Part shown: positions 14,547 to 23,843 of the stretch, one piece after another | Numbering within the stretch: position 1 is the first letter of the stretch | How the letters are laid out: the number at the start of each line of letters is the position of its first letter | Source of the DNA: an uncultured Rhodospirillales bacterium | GTDB lineage: Bacteria > Pseudomonadota > Alphaproteobacteria > Acetobacterales > Acetobacteraceae | NCBI GenBank assembly: GCA_903835235.1 | Contig: CAILMF010000045.1 | Location: 1 to 64,000, forward strand | Reading direction: 5' to 3' | Length of the DNA: 64,000 nucleotides | The notes under the pieces: model-generated | Seen by the model: only the letters and a program-made list of their open reading frames with translations | What the model was told of the DNA's origin: nothing | Database searches by the model: none | Program-made: the position numbers and the translations under genes

Positions 14547-15056
14547 ATGACGCGCACCACCAAAGCCAAGCCCGCGCCCGCCCCGGCGGCATTCACCGCC
14601 CCCGCCATCCCACCCGCCGACGTGCTCGGCCGGCTCGCCGCCTTAAAGACCGCGGCTACGCCGGCGCTGAAGCAGCAATGGCGCGAATTGTTCGGTGCGG
14701 AACCGCCGCCCTACAACCGGCGCTTCCTGGAAAGCCGCCTGGCCTACCGCGTGCAGGAACTGGCCTATGGCGGGCTGAAGCCGGAGACCCCGGCTAGGCT
14801 GGAAGCGCTGGGCGAGCAGCTGGATGGCGGCAAGGTGGCGGTGCGCCGGATGCGCGGCGAGGACAAGCCGATCGCCGGCACGCAGCTGATCCGCGAATAC
14901 CAGGGCGTCGAGCATGTGGTGACGGTGACGCGCGCCGGCTACGATTACCAGGGCCAGCCCTACCAGTCGCTGTCGGCCATCGCCCGCGCCATCACCGGCA
15001 CGCGCTGGAATGGCCGCGTGTTCTTCGGGCTGCGCCCGAGCCGGAGCGCGGCATGA
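14547..15056 (+). CDS. DUF2924 protein
   Basis: The 169-residue protein shows the DUF2924 pattern: ALKQQWRELFGAEPPPYNRR, FLESRLAYRVQELAYGGL, then GTQLIREYQGVEHVVTVTRA and a helix ending in SLSAIARAITGTRWNGRVFF. A CCCGGAGAG site precedes ATG 14547. DUF2924 genes are regularly found directly before large serine recombinases in alphaproteobacterial islands. Here the stop overlaps the recombinase start by ATGA. The Arg-rich N-terminus and KVRR-like segment suggest DNA binding; the exact role is unknown. Confidence 0.9.
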   Translation: MTRTTKAKPAPAPAAFTAPAIPPADVLGRLAALKTAATPALKQQWRELFGAEPPPYNRRFLESRLAYRVQELAYGGLKPETPARLEALGEQLDGGKVAVRRMRGEDKPIAGTQLIREYQGVEHVVTVTRAGYDYQGQPYQSLSAIARAITGTRWNGRVFFGLRPSRSAA

Positions 15057-16405
15057 AGCGCGACGCAAAGCCGGACGGCATGATGCCGGCGACCACGCGC
15101 AAGCTGCGCTGCGCGGTCTACACCCGGAAGTCGAGCGAAGAAGGGCTCGACATGGAGTTCAACTCGTTGGACGCCCAGCGCGAAGCCTGTGAGGCATATA
15201 TCGCCAGCCAGCGTGCCGAAGGCTGGGTGCTGGTGCGCGACCACTACGATGATGGTGGCGTCTCCGGCGGCACCCTGGAACGCCCCGCCCTGAAGCGCCT
15301 GGTCGCCGACATCCAGGAAGGTCTGGCGGATGTTGTTGTGGTATACAAGATTGATCGCCTCAGCCGCTCCCTGGTCGACTTCACCAAACTGGTCGAGGTG
15401 TTCGACGCGAACAACGTGACGTTTGTCAGTGTGACGCAGGCGTTCAACACCACCACCAGCATGGGGCGGCTGACGCTGAACATCCTGCTCAGCTTCGCTC
15501 AATTCGAAAGAGAAGTTATCGGCGAGCGTATCCGCGATAAGGTGGCGGCATCGCGCAAGCGTGGCATGTGGATGGGCGGCTTTGTGCCGCTCGGCTACGA
15601 CGTGCGCGACCGCAAGCTGGTGGTGAATGAGGTGGAAGCGGCGCTGGTGCGGCGAATCTTCCGCGGCTTCGTCGAGATTGAATCCGCCACTCGCCTGGTG
15701 CAGGCGCTGCGCACCGAAGGCGCCACCACCAAGCGCGGCCGCCCTCTCACGAAGAGCGACGCCTATCGCATCCTCAGCAACCGCGTGTACCTTGGCGATG
15801 CCGTGCACAAGGGCACGGCCTACCCAGGCGAGCACGACGCCATCATCACCCAGCGCCAGTGGGACGCGGTGCATGCGATCCTGCAGGTCAGTCCGCGCGT
15901 GCGGGTCAACCGGACGCGGAACACCACGGCGCCACTGCTGCGCGGGCTGATCTTTGGCAGCGACGGCCGCGCCATGTCGCCAAGCCACAGCCGCGGTCGG
16001 AAGGGGCAGATGTACCGCTACTACGTCAGCCAGGCGGTGCTGAAGGGCGGCGCGGCGGAAGGGCCGGATATCCCGCGTGTGTCGGCCGGGGAGATCGAGG
16101 CGGCGGTGATCGCCCAGGTGCAGGCGCTGCTGCGCCAGCCCGAGATAGTGGTCGGCACCTGGCGGGCGGCGCGAGCCACGGATCCAGGCGTGACCGAGCA
16201 GGAGGTGCTGGACGCGCTGGAACGGATCGAGCCGCTGTGGGACGAACTCTTCCCCGCGGAGCGGAGCCGCATCGTCCGGCTGTTGGTGGATCGGGTTGAT
16301 ATCCGGGCCGACGGCGCCGCGGTGCGCCTGCGGCTGGAGGGGCTGGGCAGCCTGGTGCGTGACCTCGCCGCGCAGGCGCCCAACGCCAGGAGCGCCGCGG
16401 CATGA
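15053..16405 (+). CDS. Large serine recombinase
   Basis: The 450-residue protein has a resolvase catalytic domain (AVYTRKSSEEGLDMEFNSLD, with catalytic Ser27; VVVYKIDRLSRSLVDF; FEREVIGERIRDKVAASRKR), a recombinase domain (YRILSNRVYLGDAVHKG) and a shorter C-terminal part. The usual zinc-ribbon cysteines are missing: the region reads LLRGLIFGSDGRAMSPSHSR, with Phe-Gly-Ser where Cys is expected. Such enzymes integrate or excise islands between short att sites. It lies in the middle of the DUF2924-recombinase-HTH cassette with four-base overlaps on both sides. Confidence 0.95.
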   Translation: MKRDAKPDGMMPATTRKLRCAVYTRKSSEEGLDMEFNSLDAQREACEAYIASQRAEGWVLVRDHYDDGGVSGGTLERPALKRLVADIQEGLADVVVVYKIDRLSRSLVDFTKLVEVFDANNVTFVSVTQAFNTTTSMGRLTLNILLSFAQFEREVIGERIRDKVAASRKRGMWMGGFVPLGYDVRDRKLVVNEVEAALVRRIFRGFVEIESATRLVQALRTEGATTKRGRPLTKSDAYRILSNRVYLGDAVHKGTAYPGEHDAIITQRQWDAVHAILQVSPRVRVNRTRNTTAPLLRGLIFGSDGRAMSPSHSRGRKGQMYRYYVSQAVLKGGAAEGPDIPRVSAGEIEAAVIAQVQALLRQPEIVVGTWRAARATDPGVTEQEVLDALERIEPLWDELFPAERSRIVRLLVDRVDIRADGAAVRLRLEGLGSLVRDLAAQAPNARSAAA

Positions 16406-16776
16406 GCGAGGCACCGCAGACGCTCACCGTGGTCATCCCGCTCAAGGTGAAGCGGCGCGGCGGACGGAAGGCCATGCTGACGCCCGGCGGCCTGGCGCTG
16501 CATGGCGAGCAGGACATCACGCTCATCAAGGCAGTAGCGCGGGCCTTCCGGTGGCGGCGGATGCTGGAGACCGGGCGGTACGGTACCATCGACGAAATCG
16601 CCGCGGCGGAGAAGATCAACGACAGCTATGTCAGCCGGGTGCTGCGGCTGACGCTGCTGGCGCCGGACATCGTCGAGGCGATCCTGGACGTGCGGCAGCC
16701 GGAGGGGATGACGCTGCCGGGGCTGCTGAAGGGGGTGCCGGTGGTGTGGGAGCATCAAACCGGGCGGGCGAAATGA
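16402..16776 (+). CDS. HTH protein of the recombinase cassette
   Basis: The 124-residue protein carries an HTH reminiscent of ParB/KorB (YGTIDEIAAAEKINDSYVSR, VLRLTLLAPDIVEAIL) and ends LPGLLKGVPVVWEHQ. Short proteins of this kind are common downstream of DUF2924-linked serine recombinases. It starts by an ATGA overlap and ends one base from the stop of the convergent helicase gene, leaving no room for a separate terminator. A repressor or directionality factor for the recombinase is a reasonable guess. Confidence 0.75.
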   Translation: MSEAPQTLTVVIPLKVKRRGGRKAMLTPGGLALHGEQDITLIKAVARAFRWRRMLETGRYGTIDEIAAAEKINDSYVSRVLRLTLLAPDIVEAILDVRQPEGMTLPGLLKGVPVVWEHQTGRAK

Positions 16777-16777
16777 C

Positions 16778-19700
16778 CTATATCGGTCGGGAGAGGATAT
16801 CTGAGAGGCGCTTGGCGTCCGAATCAACGATGTCACCGTCTCTGAGCGGAAACGTCGGGTTTCCAGGGCTCCAAAGCTCGACGGACTCGGCGTTCTCCTC
16901 ATAGTAACTCGGGTCAGTGGCCACACGCACGGCTTCCGTCATTCCTGGCTGCTGAAACTTCCACTCCCGCGGCCGCATGGCCTGGGCTTCCATGCCCGGC
17001 GGCAAGAGCGCCGGTTCACGCACAACCGATTCGAGATCATCCATCGTCAGCGCCGCCCCACCGCGCGGCAATTCGTCGAGCTCGTTCTCTGTCACTGCGT
17101 CCAGATCGAAGCCACCTTCGGCGCGGTCGGCCTCAGCCTCAATATCCCTTACCGCCTCTTGGCGGCCTTCCTCGCTTCCCGACCGGCCGCTGAGAACGCG
17201 CTCAGCGATCAGCCGCGGCATACGTGCCAGGATTGGTTGGAGGCCTCCCACGACTTGCTGAAACAGGCCAATGCGATGGCGGAGCGCCACGTAAACGTCG
17301 GCTTCCACCGTATCCGAGTAGTGGAGGTTGATGATGCGGATATCCGGATACCGCTGCCCGAGCCGGTCTATGCGCCCGATGCGCTGTTCGACACGCATCG
17401 GATTCCAAGGCATGTCGAAGTTCACCAGCGCGCCGCAAAACTGAAAGTTCAGGCCCTCGGCGGCAGCGTCGGTGCACAGCAGGACATCTGCAGAACCTTC
17501 GCGAAATCGCCGCTTCACATCGTCTCGCGAGATTCGGCGCCACGACCCGTCTGCTGCTAGGACCTCACCACCTCGTCCTGAGAAACACATGATACGCAGT
17601 CCGGGCACCTTGCTGAGTTGTCCTCGCAGGAAATCCATCGTGTCCGTGAACTGGGTGAACACCATCACCTGGCCGTAGCCGCCAGCGCGAAGCTCTGCGA
17701 TCTCGTCACGGAGGCGCTCGGCCTTTGTGTCAGGCGGTAGGCGACGGATCATAGCAATCAGACGCTCAATTTCGCTGCCTTCCTCAAGCAGCATCGCATC
17801 TCTGGCGAGTGCGGCGGCATCATCCTCATCCGTGTCTACGCCATCCTCATCATCGACGCCCTCTGCGAGTGCCTGCCCGAAGCCATCGCCATTGGGTTGG
17901 CGCACGGCTTCCAGTTGGCCTTCCAGAGTCGTCTGAAGTGCGCGGAAGCTGCTTGCCAGGCGACGACGGTAGATCGTCATCACGAATCCCACGGCGCTTC
18001 GCTTCTGAGCCGAGACGCTGCTTGTCATCGCCTTGTTGTAGGTGGTCGAAATGTAGTCCTCGACAGCCTCGTAAATCTCGCGCTCCGCGGGCGACAGATC
18101 GATAAAGCGATCCTCAACCTTCCGATCGGCGATCCGCGTCGTGAGCTTACCGGCCTTATGATATGCTCGGAGTAGCTCACGGGTGTGCCGGGAAACCAAG
18201 CGGGCGATCGGCGTGTTTTGTCGCATGAGCTTCAGCGCGACCTTCCGGTCCGCCGTCTCCAGCATTTTCCGCGGAATGCTCGACTCATCGCGAAGCGCAT
18301 TGAGCAAGCGCTTGGCCCGGAGGCCGCTGGTGATGCCGAGCCGCTGCACAGCATCCGGTCCGACCGCCCCGTAACTCGCCTCGACGGCGCGGAACATCGC
18401 CGCCATGCGCTCGAATGCATCCTGGCTCGGACTGTCCTGGTTGATGTCGTTGAAGAAGCCGAGGAAGGCATTCTGGTTCCACGCAGACGGCAGACCCAGT
18501 AGGCTGAGCAGATCAAAAACTTCGACCGGGTGTACCTGCATGGGAGTTGCAGTGAGGAGCACCAGCCCGGAGGTTCGCTCCTTCATGCCTCGCATGAGAC
18601 GCAGCAGCGCGTTCGGCCCACCCTCCTGAGCGCTACCCGCGCCGCGGCGCCGCGCATGATGCGCTTCGTCAAGGACAACGAGATCCCATGGCTCGGCAGT
18701 CAGAACTTCAGCTGCGCGGTCAGCGCGACGGAGTAGGTGAGAGGACGCGATGACGATCGGCTCTTTGTGCCAATCGGATTTGCCGACTGGTCGCTCGTGC
18801 CGCCCGCGCATTGCCGGGCTGGGATACCAGTTCAGCTTCTCACCATCGTAGATCGGCCAGTTCAGATTGAACTTCTCGCGGAGTTCGATCTGCCACTGCC
18901 GCAGCACAGCCTTCGGAGCAAGAATCAGAATGCGCTTCGCCTTGCCTGCGAGCCATGCTTGTCGAAGCAGCATGCCGGCCTGAATCGTCTTGCCGAGACC
19001 GACCTCATCAGCGATCAGAAGCTTTGGCGGCCAGTTGTCGTAAAGGCGATGGAAGGCGCGCCGCTGGTGGGGCCAAGGTGTGACTGCGCTGGTCGCTTCG
19101 CCGACTTCCGCCCCGCCGTTTGGCATGGCCGCGGCTGCGTGAATGAAGCTCCAGACCACACGACGCAGGTCCATTGTGGAGACCGTCGGCTCGGCGGACG
19201 GTGGAGCAGTCGGCTTCGGCTCCACCACCTTGGTCTTCAGCCTGGCTGGAGCATCACCTTCGGGCAGAAAGCGAAGGAGATCAGCACGGACGGCAGCGGG
19301 CACGTCCAACACAACAGCATGCTTCGACTGGTCGGCCCACAGGCGCGCGAAGTTCTCGGCCTCTTCCCGCACGCGATCAGCGTCGCGCCAGGTCGTGAAG
19401 ACGTTCAAGCTCTCCCAGTTCTTCGTCCAGCCCGCCGCCGTCTCGTTCAATGAGCCGTTGAACGCGACGGACTCGCCGGTCTTGTCCTCTACGATGCCTG
19501 CTTTCTCGTGGAACAGCCCTTCTGCCGTGATCGGTCGGCGATGCTCGTCGCATGGCACAGCGACCTTCACTTCCAGCCGCCCTTGCGCGACGAGCCACGC
19601 CAGAAGCTCGATGGCCTGAGCCATTCCCACATCAGTCGGGGCCAGCGGCATTGCGGCCAGCTTGCCTTCCACCGCCTCACGCAATTTCGCCCCATGCTCG

Positions 19701-19939
19701 ATGGCATCGATTTCAGCCTGCCCAAGCGTGCAGCCGACGATCATCCGCATGACACCGCCGTTGGCGACCATGCCCTCGACGCCGCGGGCAGCCAGGGCCA
19801 ATGCCGCGGCGTTGAAATAGCCTGTCAGTCGGTCGTACCGGACCGCGCAATCCAGGAGAGGCACGTAAAAGCCGGCGACAAGGTCACCGCTGTCTGGCGT
19901 GTATTTTAGCCGCCATTCACGGTCGCGCAGAATCGGCAT
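16778..19939 (-). CDS. SNF2-family helicase with PLD-like N-terminus (Hma helicase)
   Basis: The 1053-residue protein begins with a phospholipase-D-like region (GLFHEKAGIVEDKTGESVAF near 141-160, then NGSLNETAAGW). Two SNF2 lobes follow: LIADEVGLGKTIQAGML (Walker A ~308-320), VVLDEAHHARR (~421-431), LLTATPMQVHPVEVF, and the C-lobe VFTQFTDTMDFLRGQL, TDAAAEGLNFQFCGALVNFD, MRVEQRIGRIDRLGQ. All helicase motifs look intact. Such proteins translocate on double-stranded DNA in defence systems. It is the last gene of the seven-gene operon; its start overlaps the DUF932-like stop by one base. DISARM DrmD is similar in layout, but the other DISARM genes are absent. Confidence 0.9.
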   Translation of the reverse strand: MPILRDREWRLKYTPDSGDLVAGFYVPLLDCAVRYDRLTGYFNAAALALAARGVEGMVANGGVMRMIVGCTLGQAEIDAIEHGAKLREAVEGKLAAMPLAPTDVGMAQAIELLAWLVAQGRLEVKVAVPCDEHRRPITAEGLFHEKAGIVEDKTGESVAFNGSLNETAAGWTKNWESLNVFTTWRDADRVREEAENFARLWADQSKHAVVLDVPAAVRADLLRFLPEGDAPARLKTKVVEPKPTAPPSAEPTVSTMDLRRVVWSFIHAAAAMPNGGAEVGEATSAVTPWPHQRRAFHRLYDNWPPKLLIADEVGLGKTIQAGMLLRQAWLAGKAKRILILAPKAVLRQWQIELREKFNLNWPIYDGEKLNWYPSPAMRGRHERPVGKSDWHKEPIVIASSHLLRRADRAAEVLTAEPWDLVVLDEAHHARRRGAGSAQEGGPNALLRLMRGMKERTSGLVLLTATPMQVHPVEVFDLLSLLGLPSAWNQNAFLGFFNDINQDSPSQDAFERMAAMFRAVEASYGAVGPDAVQRLGITSGLRAKRLLNALRDESSIPRKMLETADRKVALKLMRQNTPIARLVSRHTRELLRAYHKAGKLTTRIADRKVEDRFIDLSPAEREIYEAVEDYISTTYNKAMTSSVSAQKRSAVGFVMTIYRRRLASSFRALQTTLEGQLEAVRQPNGDGFGQALAEGVDDEDGVDTDEDDAAALARDAMLLEEGSEIERLIAMIRRLPPDTKAERLRDEIAELRAGGYGQVMVFTQFTDTMDFLRGQLSKVPGLRIMCFSGRGGEVLAADGSWRRISRDDVKRRFREGSADVLLCTDAAAEGLNFQFCGALVNFDMPWNPMRVEQRIGRIDRLGQRYPDIRIINLHYSDTVEADVYVALRHRIGLFQQVVGGLQPILARMPRLIAERVLSGRSGSEEGRQEAVRDIEAEADRAEGGFDLDAVTENELDELPRGGAALTMDDLESVVREPALLPPGMEAQAMRPREWKFQQPGMTEAVRVATDPSYYEENAESVELWSPGNPTFPLRDGDIVDSDAKRLSDILSRPI

Positions 19940-20913
19940 TAGGCAGCCGCGCCCCTCATGCTCTGCGGTAGGAGCGGGGCGATCAGCGGGAGAGTTTCAG
20001 CCGTCATGCTCTCGCGCTGTTCGAGCGACTTCTCCTGACCGGCAAGCCAGAGCAGCGTCTGGTACAGATCATAGACATTGTCCGTCTTCGCAGGAGCACC
20101 TGGCACCTTAGCAAGCCCGGTTACCTCAAGCTCACTGGGCTTCCGCGCTTCTGCATGACGACCGACCGCACAGTCGGAGCCGGTCCGGGAAATGTGCAGC
20201 ACGCGTGCAGCGCGGGTCTTTCCCCATTTGCCCGAGACATCGCCATCAACCCAACCGACGAGTCTATCCATGGTGATCTTCACCTCTGCCCAGCGGCGAA
20301 GCTCTGCTACCTGATCACGGGACTTCGGAAGCCGCTCCAGCAAGAAGTCCATCGGTGACTCGCGCGACATCCAATCGACGTGATGAATTTTTCGGAGTCG
20401 ATCGCCGCTCCACACCGCGAGGCCGTTCGTGCAGATCAGCCGCATCCACCCAATAGCAACCTCGAAGGCGCGCGAGCGATCCACTGAGTTCCACAAGCGC
20501 ACCTCAGCGCGAAGCATGTCACCAACGTTCACCGCCTCGGCTTCGACAGGCAGCGCAATCTCCGCGCGAAAGCGCTCACCATATTCGGACATCCAGGCGG
20601 TGATCCCGATCGTCGAGGGATCCCACTCCTGCTCCTCAAACGCCTTCCGCACCCATGCGACCGCGTCTTGGTGTTGTATCAGCGCGTAGCGGCGGGAGAC
20701 GGTCGCGACGGGCACGCGGCGGTCGTCGTCATCCGTCGGCTCCCTCAGCACCAGATCGAGGTATTCGTTCAGCGCATCTTCGTGGGTCAGCCGCACGCGG
20801 GCGAACCGCGGCAGAGCGCCCTCGAGGTCCGCGAGCATGCCCTTGAAGCGGTAGACGGACTGCCCCTGCCAGACAGCCTCAGTCCGCGGGAGGCGCTTGC
20901 ACTCCATGGTCAC
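19939..20913 (-). CDS. DUF932-like protein in the defence operon
   Basis: The 324-residue protein resembles phage/plasmid DUF932 proteins in its central part (VPVATVSRRYALIQHQDAVA, FEVAIGWMRLICTNGLAVW). The GTG at 20913 overlaps the methylase stop by GTGA; ATG 20907 is an alternative. DUF932 proteins have no established biochemical role. Within this operon it sits between methylase and helicase with overlapping ends, so it is likely a subunit or regulator of the same system. It is the least understood member. Confidence 0.7.
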   Translation of the reverse strand: MTMECKRLPRTEAVWQGQSVYRFKGMLADLEGALPRFARVRLTHEDALNEYLDLVLREPTDDDDRRVPVATVSRRYALIQHQDAVAWVRKAFEEQEWDPSTIGITAWMSEYGERFRAEIALPVEAEAVNVGDMLRAEVRLWNSVDRSRAFEVAIGWMRLICTNGLAVWSGDRLRKIHHVDWMSRESPMDFLLERLPKSRDQVAELRRWAEVKITMDRLVGWVDGDVSGKWGKTRAARVLHISRTGSDCAVGRHAEARKPSELEVTGLAKVPGAPAKTDNVYDLYQTLLWLAGQEKSLEQRESMTAETLPLIAPLLPQSMRGAAA

Positions 20914-23843
20914 GCCATTTCCGTCCAGAGCTTCAACTGCTCTGGCGCGGGCACGTCGTCAGCGAGCGCAAGGCGGCGCAGGTTTTCCAGCGCCTCGAAG
21001 TCATTGCTTGCCGCCCCCACATCGCCATCGAGCGTGACGCCGGAGAAGGCGCGGCTGACCGGTAGCACCTCGAGCACCAGTTGCAGCGCCAGGCGGAAGC
21101 TGGCCTCGCCCAGCAGGCCGCGCTTTTCCAGCGCGTCCTTCGCCGCGGCGAGCGTCTTGGTTCTTGCGGAGTGGGCCGCATGGTGCAGGGCGTCGATCAT
21201 CGCGCGGCTGCCATCTGGCGCCCCTAGTGACGCCTTCGCCGCGCGCTTGCCGCTATCCCACAGCAGCAGGTCGCTACCCTTCTTCTCGGCGAGTACGCCG
21301 ACCACCTGGCTGTCCAAGTCCACGCCAACAGCGCGGGCGAGACGCAGGGCTTCGTCGTAAGGGAAGACGGGCGCGCGGAAGCTGTCCCAGGCCAGGACGA
21401 AGAAGCTTGTCAGCGGATCGAGCTCGGCACGGCCCTGCTTCTGACCGAGGGCTTCGAGGCGCCACCGCTTCACCTCACGGCGCGCGGCATCCAGCGCGTC
21501 CTCGGGTGTCACGGCGTAGGGGTCCCATTCCTCCTCGAACAGCGCCGTCTGGCGCTGCCGGCGCTTGGCTTCCGGCGTCGGCCGTGGGGTACCGCGCTTG
21601 AGCGGCCAGTGGCGGGAGAACTCCTCCAGCGCCGGACCGAAGCAGGCGAGGTAGAGGTCCACGCCGCCAATCCCGGCCTTCTGGAATTCCTCAACGCGCC
21701 GGCGCACGGCGGCGGCCACGAGCGGTTCGACATCCTCCCAATACTCAGACTCGGCATCGGGCGGCGCCGCGAGGCGCGGGCGACAGACGAGGAAGATGGT
21801 GGAGTTGGCGGCCGACTTGTCCTTGATGTGCAAGCTGCCCTCGGCCTCAGTGTTGATGGGCCAGCTCGCGGTAATGATGAAGCCGGCCTGCATCAGTCCC
21901 TTGGTTAGCGCATCCCAGGCGCCGGTCGCCTTGTGGGTGAACATCAGCGTCATGATACCGTTGGGCTTCAGGACGCGGCGGCACTCTTCGAAAATGTGAG
22001 CCATGCGCTGCTGGTAGTCACGCCCTGCGAGAGCCTTTGCGCCCTTCTGGCCAGCGAATTTTGCGGCGTTGGCAACAGCTTCATTCTCTATGTCAGGGCC
22101 CGTCCGAGTGAAAAATTCTGGCGCTACCTGACCTGCGGTGCGCTTCAGCCACACATAGAAAAAGTAGCTTAACTCCGCATACATCACATTGTCATAGTAC
22201 GGCGGGTCCATAACGATGACGTCAACACTGACATCACTAACGTGATCCAGCATGTCGCCAGATTTGCAGGTAATCGTGACTGGCGGCGGCTCTATTGATG
22301 GAGACCGCCGCAAGAGCAAGCCGTCTTCAGCAGCATCGGGTCGAGTGAGTGAAACCAACTCTTTTATGCAGTCGGAGGTTTTGTCTACAGCCCAATCATA
22401 CCCAAGCCCCTCGACTAAGCATGCCATCTCGCCGTATGACCACAGCATTGCGAAGCCATGACGATCAAATACGGATCTTACTCTTTCGGTTACTATATCC
22501 CACCTGCAGGCTCTGCTGCTATAATTCACCATAGTATCGATTGCTAAAGATAAATATACAAACGCTGCCTTATCGATCGGACTGAGGCGGCCTTGAGCGG
22601 CGCGCGCATCGAGCATCTCACGAAAAACAGAGACGCTCTCGCCGTGACAAATTAGATGACGATTGTTGAACATGTCGCGCCACATATTCATACCATACAT
22701 GCGATGACCGCGGTCGTAGTTTGATAGTGCAGAAATTTGTTCTTTTGGAATAAAATCTAGCGCTTCCCACTCGTCCATCTTTTCCGCGAGACGCTTTGCG
22801 ATCTCGACGCTATTGTTGTCCTCTGGCCGAGGGGCGCGGTAGCCGCGCTCCCATTTGTCACGGCCTTTCTTTCCGCCCTTAGTGGTTGTTTCAATGCGAC
22901 GCTTGAATACGATAGCGAACAGCTGTTCGCCCATCCTGCCGGCGCGCGCTTGGCGCTTGATCTCGTCGCCGTCGATAACTTTGCCGCAATCGGAGAACGG
23001 GCAGGTGCCGTCACCATCCAAAATTGTGCCAGCAGAGTGCTCAACAGATCTACTTACCATTACGAAATCGCAGCGCCGTTCTGAATCGCCCGGTCCTTTG
23101 CCTAGGCGCGGCATGAGCCGTACTCCAGTCCCGTCAGGGGCCAGCCGCCAGTTGGGGGAGAGCGGGACGAGCCCCTCGCAGTATGGGCATTGGATAGTAC
23201 GAGCCCAAAGGTACCCGTCCGGGCGCGTGTCTCGCTCAGGCTCGTCCGGGAAGATGCCCTGTAAACGCTCGCGCACTCGATGGGTAAACTCCCTGCCCAA
23301 CGCATCGAAAGCGGGCTGGAGTGCGGCTCCGTACTTCAGCGGATACTCGATAGTTGCCGTCTGAAGAAGTGCTGCGACTGGGTTCAGGTCATTCGAAAAT
23401 GCGGTTGCGCCCAGCCGCGCAGCCTCGAAGGGGATGGAGCCGCCACCCGCCGTCGGATCCAGGACTGTGACTGCTGCGGTCATCCCGTTGCCCTTCATCC
23501 AGGCACGGTCAGACTCGTCGAGTGCCCATCCGAATGCGCGGGGATAGCCGTACGCATCCTTGCCCAACCGCTCATTGTTTCGATCCGCGGCAGCGATGCG
23601 CACCTTGGCAGCCACCGGGTCGCCGTGGATGCCGAGCGCATGGAGAAAACGTCCTCGATCCGCATCTGCTGGCAGCACCGAAGCCAGAACAGCTGCGCGA
23701 CTTGCCACCAGGGGGCGCCGCGCCCACCAGACATGGAGTCGGTTGGGTGCGGGGAACGGCGTCATCGGGGTTCGCTCGCGCAGGCTTTCGATCCCGATCG
23801 CTGCAATCGGCAGCCAGCGTTCGATTAAGCGGGTGTCGGTCAT
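20910..23843 (-). CDS. DUF1156 adenine-type DNA methyltransferase (Hma methylase)
   Basis: The 977-residue protein opens with a DUF1156 region (LIERWLPIAAIGIESLRE, FPAPNRLHVWWARRPL). A SAM-binding motif (LDPTAGGGSIPFEAARLGAT, ~128) and the catalytic motif DPPYYDNVMY (~544) follow, with zinc-ribbon cysteines between them (CPYCEGLVP, CPFSDCGKVI). ATG 23843 overlaps the PtuB stop by ATGA and matches the usual family N-terminus; a start at 23924 would add 27 unlikely residues. It probably marks host DNA so that the ATPase and helicase spare it. About 22,280-22,780 is visibly richer in A+T than the rest of the gene. Confidence 0.93.
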   Translation of the reverse strand: MTDTRLIERWLPIAAIGIESLRERTPMTPFPAPNRLHVWWARRPLVASRAAVLASVLPADADRGRFLHALGIHGDPVAAKVRIAAADRNNERLGKDAYGYPRAFGWALDESDRAWMKGNGMTAAVTVLDPTAGGGSIPFEAARLGATAFSNDLNPVAALLQTATIEYPLKYGAALQPAFDALGREFTHRVRERLQGIFPDEPERDTRPDGYLWARTIQCPYCEGLVPLSPNWRLAPDGTGVRLMPRLGKGPGDSERRCDFVMVSRSVEHSAGTILDGDGTCPFSDCGKVIDGDEIKRQARAGRMGEQLFAIVFKRRIETTTKGGKKGRDKWERGYRAPRPEDNNSVEIAKRLAEKMDEWEALDFIPKEQISALSNYDRGHRMYGMNMWRDMFNNRHLICHGESVSVFREMLDARAAQGRLSPIDKAAFVYLSLAIDTMVNYSSRACRWDIVTERVRSVFDRHGFAMLWSYGEMACLVEGLGYDWAVDKTSDCIKELVSLTRPDAAEDGLLLRRSPSIEPPPVTITCKSGDMLDHVSDVSVDVIVMDPPYYDNVMYAELSYFFYVWLKRTAGQVAPEFFTRTGPDIENEAVANAAKFAGQKGAKALAGRDYQQRMAHIFEECRRVLKPNGIMTLMFTHKATGAWDALTKGLMQAGFIITASWPINTEAEGSLHIKDKSAANSTIFLVCRPRLAAPPDAESEYWEDVEPLVAAAVRRRVEEFQKAGIGGVDLYLACFGPALEEFSRHWPLKRGTPRPTPEAKRRQRQTALFEEEWDPYAVTPEDALDAARREVKRWRLEALGQKQGRAELDPLTSFFVLAWDSFRAPVFPYDEALRLARAVGVDLDSQVVGVLAEKKGSDLLLWDSGKRAAKASLGAPDGSRAMIDALHHAAHSARTKTLAAAKDALEKRGLLGEASFRLALQLVLEVLPVSRAFSGVTLDGDVGAASNDFEALENLRRLALADDVPAPEQLKLWTEMA

